The notes below the pieces were generated by a model. It was not told where the DNA came from. It was given only the letters and a program-made list of their open reading frames with translations, and did not search any database. Below are positions 44,603 through 55,755 of a stretch of DNA of 64,000 nucleotides, in pieces. How positions within the stretch are numbered: the first letter of the stretch is position 1; each line of letters opens with the position of its first letter. Position numbers and translations under genes: made by a program. The stretch spans positions 496,001-560,000 of the forward strand of contig JAKULF010000015.1 in NCBI GenBank assembly GCA_022661535.1, written 5' to 3'. Origin of the DNA: Eutypa lata. Lineage: Eukaryota > Ascomycota > Sordariomycetes > Xylariales > Diatrypaceae.

Positions 44603-46304
44603 TTACCTGACACCGCTCCAATTCCAACTTTCATGAAGTGATGCCCGCCGCATTGCCAGCTCCTGACCAATGCAACCTCGGGGTCCCCTCTCGAACGCCC
44701 TCCACGCCCCAGCCGGAATCTTGTCCGGCGCGCCCTGTTGCAACCAGCGCTCCGGAACAAAAACATCGGCCGTATCATCGAACACGGCAGCGTCACACTG
44801 GATAATAGAATGCGTGAGATATAACACCTATCCATCCAGGTCCACATCGCATATTTCGCCTCTAGATGAAGATGAAGAGGCAGGTAGTGCGACCCTGAGC
44901 CCGTCGCCGGGCTTAGTCATACGTACTGTTCCACCGGGGGGCCACAGTCGGAGGACTTTCTTGATTACCGCAGTCGTATAAGTCATGCGATGAGCCAGCT
45001 TCTCCCCTGCAGGACCCGTGAGACGGGTGTGTACAGACGCAGGGCTCGGGTCTAGACCAAAGAGCTCATCCAATTCGGAACAGACGGCTCGTAATGCACG
45101 AGACGTGCGAGACAATTCGTAGAACGCCCAGGACAGTGTTGTACTGGTCGTATCATGGCCTGCGAATAGGAAGGTGCTTAGCTGATCACACGTCACGTCG
45201 ATAGTCTTGGGATTCGGGTCTTTCACGCCCTGGAGGCTCATCGATGGGATGCTGTGAGACTTGGCGGCTTGACCAAGCTGTGTGTATCGCTCACGGACGA
45301 TGGACTTGAGGGTGTCCCTGGCCCGCTTCGCAAGCCTGTAGCGCCTCCATTCTACCCGATGTGTGCACCACCAAGGTAAGGTAATCTGCTCGTCGGTGTA
45401 GGTCTGGATGAGCTCGTGAGAAAAACACGCATAAAGCTTGTCGGGGTATCACTCTGGACGACCTGCTGGATGGTTAACTCCCAATCGTCTACGAGACGGC
45501 CACGTGAGTAAAAGAAAATCGCTGACCATATCAATGTCGAGGACCACGCGCCCCAACGACGTCAAAGGTCAAATTCGTTGCAAGGTCTTGGAGTGAAATC
45601 TGCTTCCCAGAGTGCGACGCATTATCAAGGTGTTGGAGGAAGAGGAAAGCCTTATCAATGATGGACGGGGAGCAAGCTCAGGAGATGCTGAGGAGCAAAA
45701 CCTGGGTTGAAGCGTTTCCGAAGCTCTTTCCATCTTTCGTCCTATTAATATGTTTTTGGCAATATCAGCATCGCCCTTCATTTAATAACATACGTTTCGT
45801 AAGAGGGCAAGGCCTCCTTGGACTGGCTCACCCGAGAAGATACAATCGAGGTCGGCCCGGTCAAATGCTCCAAGTGATTCCAGGCTTCGGGCGATTTGGG
45901 CGGACCGTACGGAAAGCGACTTGAAGCCTTCACTATCTGTTCCGCGACCTCGTAGCTCCCAACGACGACCAGGGGCGGGCTGATATGACGAAGGTCTATA
46001 AATATGACTGGTGGACGACCCAAGGCTCTGTGCATGGCGGCAATTGCCGCATCTCGTTCATGAATTAGCCCATAAGAGCTCGACTCTACCTAGCTGAACT
46101 GGATAGGAATATGGCGAGCATACCTACATAGGCTTTGGGCCGGGCACGTTTGACGAATTCGCCCAGAATCTGGAGATACCCGATGATCGTAGAAAGGGGC
46201 CTTTGATGGAACCGAGCAAATTATTCCCAAGGCTTGTATCTCATCTTGCGGTACAGATATGGTACAAGCAGCGTGACCACTGCAACTACCATAGCCGTAA
46301 ACAT
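44603..46304 (-). pseudogene. Cytochrome P450 pseudogene
   Basis: The order of a microsomal fungal P450 is clear. An N-terminal anchor starts at ATG 46304 (MFTAMVVAVVTLLVPYLYRK), followed by LGRPPVIFIDLRHISPPLVVVG. The C-helix region reads DERWKELRKRFNPGF after a spliceable intron. Then come the I-helix AGHDTTST, a K-helix reading IKKVLRLWPPG, PERW, and the heme loop [10 protein letters not shown]. Defects are many. TAA at 46223-46221 and TAG at 44830-44828 both fit a C-to-T change of a Gln codon. Frame shifts occur near 45655-45668 and 45548-45554, and a TGA lies between the D-helix region and HELIQTYTDEQ. The Glu of the invariant ExxR is Lys, and the C-terminus after the heme loop is lost. 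The gene cannot make an active enzyme. The closest known type seems to be secondary-metabolism P450s, but no neighbouring cluster genes were seen. Confidence 0.85.
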
Positions 46305-47495
46305 TTGAGACAAGATAGGACTGAGGAAATGGGCTGGAAGCTCTTGAGTATACTCAGCAGTATCAACAATTAACAGTTGGGATTTGAATTAAGTATGAAG
46401 ATACGAAGTAGTCATAGAAGAGCAAACAGGAAGATGCTGAAAGTATTTTGAATGATTACTATGTGCCACCCTTACCTTGTACACATATGGAGGTCGGTTG
46501 GGCTTGAGTGTCACCCCTTGATAGTGGTATCGGACTCAAAGAACTGTCGAGAAACTGGTAGTTCTGTATTACTCGGGGGTACCTACTGGGGACTGTAATA
46601 GTGCTGCGGTGCAAGGCTCCAAGCCTCGACCATGCCCGCCCACCGTCTCAGTTGAGTGTCAAGGGATAGAGATCAAAAGGCAGACACTTTTCTTCTGATT
46701 CCTCTGTTATTTCCCTCGTGTCTTTTTTCCTCTTCTCGACATCCTTCCAGCTTCTCTCCGTGCTCAAGCCATATCTCGATTGCCCAGAACAGTTGGTCGG
46801 TATGTGCCTACTTCTCAAGACTGATTGGTTCTTGCTGCCCTTTCGTCCATTAGCCACCCCATGAAGCATTCTCAGGGCATCATATAACTACCACCACTCA
46901 ATCAGGACCATAGTTAGGCCTGCTCACACCTTGCTGTCACGTTTGTATTACACGTAGCCTGGCATAGGTGGTCCCTGGCCGACCCATAATATGGAATGCA
47001 TTTTGATAATCTTGTCATAGTTGTTGATCACCCCTTGGGTAGACATTTGTGGGATGTTCCCATCCCCGACAATCAGCAATGACTATCTCAAGGCCTGACT
47101 TTCACTATCACCTCGTTTTTCCGGGTCCCGCTGATGTGTAGTGAACCAGTTGACAGATATTAGACTAGTCCTATATTCGTTGGGCGCCAAGTTCTTCAAG
47201 GTCACGCTGCTCACTCTCGCAATTTTGTTTAAATTTTCGCTTCCTTTTGCACCTAATCTAGCTAATAGGCTTCAATATAACCGAATTCCGAGGTCTTGAT
47301 ATTTCGCTGAAGTTTGTGTGGGCAGGTGTTTACATGTCCGAGCAACTATCTTAACCTCTCTTCTTCTTCCCATTTCCTTTCCCCATTTTGTGTTATTTGC
47401 TGACGACTAAAAGCTGGGGATGTTGACCAGCGGTTCCCTTTCCATAAGCCCTCTTCATAGCCTATCCCTTCCATGTTCTTCTCTCAAGGTGCTCA
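46305..47495. other. Intergenic, no gene seen
   Basis: Holds the old promoter region of the P450 pseudogene and the 3' flank of the next gene. Overlapping frames on both strands at 46648-46869 have no motif. Confidence 0.4.
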
Positions 47496-48188
47496 TCACG
47501 CAGATAGCTCTTGTGTTGCTCCGTCATCCGACACATACAGAACCTTCGGTGGTAGCTTTACTTTCGTGGCGGAGGCATCTAGCGCATTCCATGGCATATG
47601 CATAACGTCCGCCCGGTACCCGCTCAATGTTACCACCTGTACGTTCGCCTTGTCAGCTAGACTTACTAGACATGATCCGACAATGGAGTATGTGAACGCC
47701 ACCACGAGGTCATATTGCTCTCCCTCTAGCATGTAACCATAGGCGTCCGCCATCGGCTTTGAGAAGTGCACATGAATCGTGCTCAGCTCCTTGACATCAT
47801 TCCGCCACCCTCCAAGTAACCTGTAAATTTTATTGTGAGTCCAATAGCGAGGTTCCAATTCGATTCGAAGATGGCGAACCGAGGACAGTTTGAATGGGTT
47901 GATGGTGCGGATGATGGATGGTCTGTACGGTTTGCCGGGGGAGGGATTGAGCGGCCCCTTGAGGACAACTGTGACAAAGCTGCTGAGGATGGGCTTTGCT
48001 TCCTCGTGGATGCGCTTGCAAGTACGCAGGAGGCTTGGAGAATCACCACGGTTGAATCCCTGGGCCAGGCGATGAAAGTCGTTCAGTAGGTAATTCTTCT
48101 GGAGGAAGGGGACGCAGAACTTGTAGACTTCGTGGCGGATCTCAATTGGGAGGGTGAAGAATATCGACGTTTCCTGGTTCGACTTCAT
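47496..48188 (-). CDS. Fungal LPIEIR/F-box-like protein, unknown role
   Basis: A single exon of 230 residues from the ATG at 48188 (MKSNQETSIFF...). The frame is open 27 codons further up, with another ATG at 48269, but that extension looks like 5' untranslated DNA. The N-terminus TLPIEIRHEVYKFCVPFL, followed by SLLRTCKRIHEEAKPIL, is the conserved start of a large fungal family annotated as F-box-like or 2EXR-like. The rest (SVRHLRIELEPRYW, TIHVHFSKP) is the usual mixed alpha/beta tail. Such proteins occur in dozens of copies in filamentous ascomycetes, and their partners are not established. There is no signal peptide or membrane segment. Confidence 0.75.
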   Translation of the reverse strand: MKSNQETSIFFTLPIEIRHEVYKFCVPFLQKNYLLNDFHRLAQGFNRGDSPSLLRTCKRIHEEAKPILSSFVTVVLKGPLNPSPGKPYRPSIIRTINPFKLSSVRHLRIELEPRYWTHNKIYRLLGGWRNDVKELSTIHVHFSKPMADAYGYMLEGEQYDLVVAFTYSIVGSCLVSLADKANVQVVTLSGYRADVMHMPWNALDASATKVKLPPKVLYVSDDGATQELSA

Positions 48189-49441
48189 GGTGAGAGATGG
48201 TATCCGTGGACTTGATTGATCCAAGCTGGTTGAATGTTGTATCGAAAATTGATGGTGGATGCAATCCAAAATCTGGAAAGATCAGAGAAAACTGCGTGTA
48301 TGTATTCAAGTTTCTTTTGCGTAAGAGATACGAATGGATGGTGGTCTTGCAGATGGCACAATAACTGGAGTGGTATGGGAAGGATGGACTGAGAAGGTAG
48401 GCAGTCAAGTGACAAGAAAGTATGATATGTATTCTGGTTGAAGGGAAAAGAGCGGAACTTGAAAGATCTGTAGAAGGTGATGTAGGTGAAATGTATTATC
48501 AGATAGAAACCTGATAATATGGAAAATCAGTAAGGTGTTTGCTAGTTTGCGCCTGCCGTGTCTAATCAATGCATAGTCGTGGTCAATAGGTAGTGGCACC
48601 TTCCTCAAGATCGAGTAATAGGTCCGGCGTGATATGCGTGCGCAATGACAAGCTAAATTCAATGATTGCATTCTAGACGTCCTTCCTACTCCCCACAACT
48701 TAATTCTTACATTCACTAACTAGGTACTTGGTTGATATTGATTCAGTATTGTACGTTCCTCGATCCTCTACAATACGTTCAAATTCTGACACGTATACAT
48801 TGATCAGGAGAACTTACTCGGTACTTATCTATAGCCGCTCACCAATTCCTATTACAGTTTTACCGATTCAAGATATTCTAGCTATGTACAATATGCAACC
48901 AGAAGACCAACACTTTGTATAGACTTCTTTCCCTACTTCAAACATCATAGAAACCAACTCGCGTAGGTAGGTAAGTTATGTAATCAATCTGAAAAGGGGG
49001 GACAAAAATCGGATAGAGAGATAGCATGTATACAATACCATTGAATGCATACATGTACCTATTGTACTAACCCCCATATATGAATCCATTGGGATATTTA
49101 CGTCATATCAACCCCACTTTGTACATCAGAGTCGAGAGGAAGGATCGTGTACCTGTGTGATATCCGCATTTGCAGATTAGGCAGCCAGCCAATCAATAAT
49201 CAAGCTCCAAGCCTTGTGCAGGCAGCCATGAGAAAAGATTCCTGCTCGTTCAATCTAATCAGGAAATCGGTAGGCATGTTTTGCACCAAAGTGACCTATG
49301 TACGTATGTATGTAACCTCATATGCTGCTCATCAGCAAGCATAGCGAAACCCTCATCTTCCATTCCTTCTTCACCAACCGACACCAGCCTACCTCTTATA
49401 CCACCACCGTCGCCGTCGCCGCCGCCGCTTTTCCTCATCGT
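48189..49441. other. Divergent spacer
   Basis: Promoter region between the LPIEIR protein and the sirtuin gene, including the probable sirtuin 5' untranslated region with a GCC-rich stretch (gtcgccgtcgccgccgccgc near 49407-49430). An additional in-frame ATG lies at 49322. No other gene was seen. Confidence 0.4.
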
Positions 49442-50653
49442 ATGAGTCGTAGTTTCTACTCGCGCCGACCCTTCTGGACACGCCACACACCCCACACCGC
49501 GACGACTACTACTACCACCATGGAGCCCAGCACGTCGATCGCCGAGTGTCGGGAGCTCGTTCGCTCCGGGGCGCGCATCCTAGCGCTCTGCGGGGCCGGG
49601 TTGTCGGCGGCCTCAGGACTGCCGACGTTCCGCGGCGCGGGCGGGCTCTGGCGCAACCACGAGCCCACGTCCCTGGCTACGCCCGAGGCCTTCGCCGTCG
49701 ACCCGGGTCTCGTCTGGCTGTTCTACGCCTGGAGGAGGCACATGGCCCTCAAGGCGAACCCGAACCGCGCCCATTACGCCCTCGCCGAGCTGGCCAAGTG
49801 GAAGAAGGGCTTCATGTGCTTGTCGCAGAATGTCGATGGTGAGTTATCTGGGTTGCTTACTAGTAACCGACCCGGCAGGTGGGGGGAGGGGGGGGAAGCT
49901 GTGCCTATACTGTAATGAGCTGAAGTCAAGAGGCGGGGCGGGACTCCCCGCACCAGCTACTGTTGCGTGTCATACTGCCTGGTTACACATGTGTCCGCGC
50001 ATAGCGAGAAACAATTCAGACGAAACTTGCTGATTATATTCTTTCCAACCCTCGCAGGTCTATCACCCCGCGCCGGCCACCCCGCGTCGCAGCTGCGCCT
50101 GCTCCACGGCAGCATCCTCGACATCAAGTGCTTCGACGAATGCGGGTACGTCGACCGCGACAACCTATCGGACCCGGTGTGCCCCGCGCTCGCGGCGGCC
50201 GCGGAGGACTACCCGGCCGACCAGACGATGCCGCTGCTGGACCCGAACGTGCCCGTGCCGCCGATCAAGCCCGAGGACCTGCCGCACTGCCCGAGCTGCA
50301 AGACGGGGCTGCTGCGGCCCGGCGTCGTCTGGTTCGGCGAGCCGCTCGACGAGCTCATGCTGATGGAGGTCGAGAACTGGATCATGCGGGGCCGCATCGA
50401 CCTCATGATCGTCATCGGGACCGCGGCCGCCGTCTACCCCGCCGCCGGGTACACGCGCAAGGCGCGGAGGCGGGGCGCCAGGGTCGCCGTCGTGAACCCG
50501 GACCCCGACGCTGCGGGGGACTTGTCCAGCGCTGATTTCTTCTTCCAGGGCGACGCGGCTGAGATCCTGCCGCAGCTGTTCGAGGGCGTCATCGGTAAGA
50601 TGGATGAGAATGGTCGTATTTTTGAAGACCAGACCGCCGCGCCCGTGTCGTAG
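49442..50653 (+). CDS. SIRT5-like class III sirtuin, NAD-dependent deacylase (2 exons)
   Basis: Exon 1 ends at 49838 and exon 2 starts at 50058, with a 219-base intron between. The junction reads [13 protein letters not shown] in phase. The NAD site [15 protein letters not shown] starts near residue 51; LSQNVD and the catalytic His in RLLHGSI follow. The zinc module has CFDECGYVD and [14 protein letters not shown] provides Tyr and Arg (about residues 95 and 98) in the Y-x-x-R spacing that human SIRT5 uses to hold negatively charged acyl groups, so desuccinylase or demalonylase activity is expected. Three in-frame ATGs exist: 49322, 49442 and 49520. The last has a strong ACCACCATGG context. 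The form from 49442 begins with an Arg/Ser/Thr-rich, acid-free stretch that looks like a mitochondrial presequence. Coding DNA is GC-rich relative to its flanks. Confidence 0.88.
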
Positions 50654-51526
50654 TGGCATTTCGTTATAATTGTTGTGACAGCCTTGACGGGGACAGTAGA
50701 CATATTCCGGTCACCTTGTGGTGGATGGTAGCCTCTAGTAAGGGGAGGGAGAAGAAGAGCATAAAATTCAGAATGATCACGATAAGAGGAGAAAGAAGAA
50801 CATTGCGTCCATCTGGCCTAAGCACTGAAGACAAGGGAGAGTATCATGTAGATCATATCGTATTATTACGATTACTAAACCTGCTGGTCCGGGCATCAAC
50901 TACATGTTTTACACGTATCCTTCGTGCCCATGTATATGTATATATATACCCGGAAACAAAAAAAGAGAGGTGAAAAGTCCCACAACTAACCATCCCCTGA
51001 CGACCACAGCGTCGGTCTACTTCCAGTCTTTGTTTATATGTACGTATTTCATTATCCACAACCCGTCCCCATCATATCCCATCCCATCCCATCCTAGGTA
51101 TCCTATGCATTCACCCACCGATCCCACAAGGTATCTATCTACTTTCGTCCCCGCAAGGAGAATGGGGGATATCAAAAATAGAGGAAAACAAGACCGAAAA
51201 GAGATTCTGACAAAAGAAAAAAAGATTCATGCTGAGTTGGGCAGGGAAGGGGCATTTTTTTCTGGCGTGTCCATATATGCGTGTATAGATGCAAGATATA
51301 TATGCCAGTTGTTCGTTCTTTCGTTCGATCATTTTTGTCCTGTTGGTTCCTTTTGACTTATTCTGTCGTTTTTCTGTGTCCAAAAAAAAAGAGGAAAAGA
51401 AAAAGAAAAAGAAAACGAATCAACTCTTATGTCGTCCCAACGTTTTGTTTTTTCCCCCATAAAAAACATCCCAAACGTCATGCATGCATGGTTGGTCAAT
51501 CGAAATCGACCTCTTCTGTTCCTTCA
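50654..51526. other. Convergent spacer
   Basis: Lies between the 3' ends of the sirtuin and ankyrin genes, with A-rich tracts (aagaaaaagaaaaag near 51395) and a short tandem (tcccatcccatcccatccta near 51078). No gene is supported. Confidence 0.4.
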
Positions 51527-54500
51527 TCATCGCATCGCCATCGTGCTACTAGCGCCCATGCTTGCACGGGAACCGGCTCCATTAGCAGCAGCGGCGGTCT
51601 TCGCAGCCGCCAGCGCGGGATTACTTCCATTCGCACTTCCATTCCCATTCCCGTTCCCGTTGGTGGCCTCAGCCGCCTGCTGCGCCTGCAGCAGGATGGA
51701 CCGACCCTCCTGCCAGCCGCGGCTGGCGGCGACCTCGAGCACGGTCATGCCCTGGTCGTCGCGGGAGACGAGGTCGGGCACGGGGCAGTACTTGAGCAGG
51801 AGCCGCAGGATGTCCGGGCTCCCGTTCTCCACCCCCTGGAAGAACCCGTTGTGGCCCCGGTACATCTTGTTGGGGTCGGCGCGGTGCCGCAGCAGCAGCT
51901 CCAGGATGTCCATGTACATCTTCCCCGTCTCGTCCTGCGCCGCCGGCTCCTCCTGCAGCCGGCGGAGCGCTTTCACCACGGGTAGGTGCTCCCCGGGCGC
52001 GTTGACGTCGGCGCCTGCTTCTGTCTGTTTTTTGCGTTAGTGATTAGGTCAGATTGGATGTGTGCTCTCTCTTAGCCTCAATTGGAGATGGAGAGAGGGA
52101 GAGAGGGAGAGAGGGAGAGGGGGAAAGAGGGAAGAAGTAAAACGTACCAGCAAGTACCGCACGATCTCGATGTGGCCCTCGCGGATGGACGTGGTGAGGG
52201 GCGAGAAGACGCCGCCGTTGCGGTCCTCGACGCTGACGCCGGCGCGCAGCAGCAGCTTGACGCTCTCGAGCTGGTTCGCCACGACGGCCATCTCCATGAC
52301 GCCCTTGAAGGCGCGGGGCTCGGCGAGCGCCGGGAGGAGCCGCTTCAGGATCGCCGGCTGCTTGACCGCCATGCAGACCGGCCAGTTCTCGCCTCGGATG
52401 TTGGGGTCGGCGCCGCGGGAGAGGAGAAGTTCCTAATAAGAAGGGGAAAAGGTCAGCAGCTGATGGGAAATCTCAAATAGGTAGATAGGTTATGAGGGGT
52501 TAGATGGGCTGGTTGGTTGGTTGGTTGGTTTCACATACCACTAGGTCGGGGCGGTTCTCGCGGATCGCCGTGGTCAGCGCCGTGGCGCCCGTCCTGGGCG
52601 CCTTGTCGTTGGGCGACACCTTGCCGCAGTCTAATAGCCAGTCCAGAGCCTCGAGGTTGTGGCACTGGACCGCCGTCTCGAGGATGCCCTTGGGCGAGTT
52701 GAGATCGGCGCCGGCCGCCACAAGAGGCGCTAGGTATTGCGTCCGGTAGTGCGTCACGCACTTGAATGTGGGATACTCTGCGCTTGGAACATTCGGATCT
52801 GTTTTTTTTTTTGAAACGATAGGTTTGGTTGTGAGTGACGGATTCATCACGAAGGATAGAGATACAGGGAGAAATGGGGAGACTGCAAAGTGCAGACGAA
52901 AGTGTGAAGGCAAAAGAAAAGGGGGGAGGAGGCAGGAACTCACCAGCTCCATTAGCAAGTAGCAAATCAAAGATATCGGCCCTATCGTCGCGAATGGACG
53001 AGCAAAGCGGCGTATAAATGCCGTCCTTCTTCGCATTGGCATCGACGCCGGCCTTGAGCAGGACGCGAACGGACTCGACGTTGTTCTCGGAGGTGGCGAG
53101 CTCCATGACGCCGGGGGCCTTCTTCGGGTCGGCGCCGCGGGCCAGCAGCAGCTCCAGGATGCGCGGGAGCCCCGCGGCGGGCCACAGCATGTGCTTGGGG
53201 CCGGGCAGGTTGGGGTTGGCGCGGTGGTTGAGCAGGCTCGCGACGATCTCGATGCGGTGCGACTGGATGGCCTCGAACATGGGCGTGTGGCCGTGCAAGT
53301 CCTTGGCGTTGGCGTCGGCGCCGTAGTCCAGCAGGAGCTCCACGATGCGCCGCGACCGCCGCTGCCGGATCGCCATCATCAGCAGGGAGTCGCCGCCCGC
53401 CACGATGTGCGTCGCGTCGCCGCCGTAGGCGAGGAGCGCCCGCGCCAGGTTGAACCTGTCTTCTACGACTGCTGCCGTCAGGGGCGTCTCCTGGTCGTGC
53501 CCGCTGGGGAGGTTGGGGTCTGCGCCGTATCTGTGATGGGGAGGAAAGAGAGAAGACATTGGTTAGCGAAACGATGCACTTTTACTTCGTATACTTTTGA
53601 CAAACACATTGGGTCACGACGAGAATTGCGAATCACAATCACAATCACGATAGGAGTAGCTAGGCAAACTCACTTCAACAACATAGTAGCAGCCTCGAGC
53701 GAGGACTCCTCGACACTGACAAACAGTGGCGTGACGCCCCTCGCGTCGGCGGCGTTGGGATCGGCGCCGAACAGTAGCAGGATGCGCACGGTCTCGGTGT
53801 CGTGGTGGGCGATGGCCTGGTTCAGGATGTGGGCGTGCGGGCCCATGTTGGGCGTGACGCCGCGGTCGAGCAGCTGCTCGACGAGCTTCGCGTTGCGCGT
53901 CTCCACCGCCGACAGCAGCGACTCCCGCAGCGAGTGGTTGTCGGCCCCGACCGTGTTCCGCGGCGTCCAGCGCGGCTGCGCCGCCGGGTCCGCCTTGAAC
54001 CGCACCACCTTGAACGGCTCGAACGCGTCCATGTCCTCGGCGAGGAGCGAGTCCGCCGCCGAGTCCGTGTGGTTCTGCGAGTACGAGTGCGATGCCCCCG
54101 GGTAGTTGGTGTGGTTGTGGTGGTTGCTGTTGCTGTGGCTGCTGTGGTTGTGGTTGTTGTGGTGGCTTTGGCTGTGCGTGTCTGTCCGGTGGATGCCCGA
54201 TGACGCGATCGATCCGGCGCCGTTGTTGCTGTGGTGGTTCCCGAGCACGATGCGTTCGAATCCATCTGCGATCGACATGCGCCGCTCCCCCCTCTCCCCT
54301 CGATCACCCCCTCCTGCGCGATCCCCGCCTCGGGAGGCGCTGCGCGTCGAAGACCCCGACTTGATGGTATAGTTCATGAGCGAGGGCTCGCGTTCGCGCT
54401 CCGGCTGCGGCTGCGGCTGGTACTGGTTATGGAGGTGCTGTCTCAAACTGAGACTAGGGCTGTTGTGGCCGGGGCCGCCGTTACCCATACCATCATCGCG

Positions 54501-55517
54501 CCCGTGCGCCGAGGACCGCCCCGTCGCCGAGCTGCGGCTAAGAGGCAGACCGGGTATTGGCGGTAGGGTCGGCGGGTGCTGGTCGACCAGGGGGTGGTGT
54601 AACTCGTGCACGTGGTGCAGGACGTCGCCGGTCTTCTCTCGTGCCACTCCGGCTCCGGCTCCGGCTCCGGCCGACGACGGTATCGATGATGACGTCTTGC
54701 TTCGCGACATGCGTTCTAGCGCGGCAGCGAGGCCCGTGTAGCCGATGCCGACGGAGTCGTCTATCTTTTCATCGCCAAGGGACCTATTTTTGAGAGGACA
54801 AGAAATGTCAGCAATTTATTTTCTTTCTCTTGGTTTTACTCCGGTATTTTTCTTCCCAATATAGTCCAAATCGCCTAATGGCTTAGGCATAATTCGGCAA
54901 TCTAGCCAAGTCTTACTCTTATTTCAAGAATCAAGACTCCCGCTCGTACTAACAAATTCAAAAGGCTATATATACCACTCGGCGAGACAAGACATGTCCA
55001 GCAGGATAAGGGGTAGAAACAGAAGAAAACGGTAGGAAGTGGATGAACGGCAAGAGGGAAAAAATTACCATTGAAAGACGAGGGCGCTCATGCGCAGGGC
55101 CTCGCGGGTCTTCTCGAGGTTCTCGCGCATGCGCTCGACGTCGTTGGAGGAGAACATGTTGCGCCAGCCCTTCTGGAGCTTGCCGACGGTGCCCTTCTTC
55201 TCGTAGTCGAGGAAGCGGCCGAGGATCTGGTCGAGGACCTGGAAGTCGGTGGTGGTGGTGCGGAACTTGCGGTCGAGCTCGACGATCATCTCGGCGGGGA
55301 GCCGCTGCCCGCTCCGGGTGCACTCCGACAGGCCCGCCTCCAGCGACCACATGATCCGGCTCGTGTCCATGAACTCGTTGGCCAGGTCGTCGAACTGGTG
55401 CGAGTGCTTCTCCACCGTCCCCAGGTACTCGAGCATGTGGATCGCGATCTTGTTGCCGAGCACCGTCGCCTTGTGGCACAGGCTGAGCACCGCGTCCGCC
55501 GTCCGGGTGGCTGCCAT
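51527..55517 (-). CDS. Large ankyrin-repeat protein (6 exons)
   Basis: Exons 55517-55069, 54783-53674, 53530-52944, 52798-52539, 52432-52148 and 52024-51527 join in phase to 1,062 residues. Exon 1 encodes a helical N-terminal domain (MAATRTADAVLSLCHKATVL..., ending REALRMSALVFQW) that I do not recognise; it is followed by SLGDEKIDDSVGIGYTGLAAAL. Residues of about 165-400 are disordered, with (GA)n, poly-Pro, QPQPQPERERE and a His/Asn/Ser run (HHNNHNHSSHSNSNHHNH). About fifteen ankyrin-type units follow, with typical RALLAYGGD, VELLLDYGADANAKDLHGHTP and ILELLLRHRADPNKMYRG sequences. The tail is a NGNGNGNGS and Ala-rich segment. Introns fall between repeat units, as in duplicated ankyrin exons. 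There is no membrane segment or catalytic motif, so it is a likely cytosolic or nuclear scaffold. The N-terminal domain may set its specific partner. Confidence 0.88.
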
Positions 55518-55723
55518 TGTTGCTGTTTGTTGTGCGTCGAGTGACGACTTTGAATTAATCTAAGTGACTGGCTGGATATAGCAAAGTAGGTAAGTAGGTA
55601 GGTGGAGGAGGCAAAATTTGACCTGGTTTATTAGGATACCTCTGTTATCCTCTTCTTCGCGGATATTCGATATCCGATTAGGTATCAACAACTGACACAA
55701 CGACAACCCGTTACGCTTCTTCA

Positions 55724-55755
<32 letters not shown>

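Noticed and set aside
26530..46304. A single secondary-metabolite cluster made of reductase, MFS fragment, P450 and SDR-like genes
   Set aside because: No polyketide synthase, peptide synthetase or terpene synthase is present and unrelated genes lie between; kept only as a possible relic idea.
53191..54105. 304-codon plus-strand frame and other frames opposite the ankyrin exons
   Set aside because: Shadows of GC-rich ankyrin exons; they cross the introns of the real gene and show no motif.
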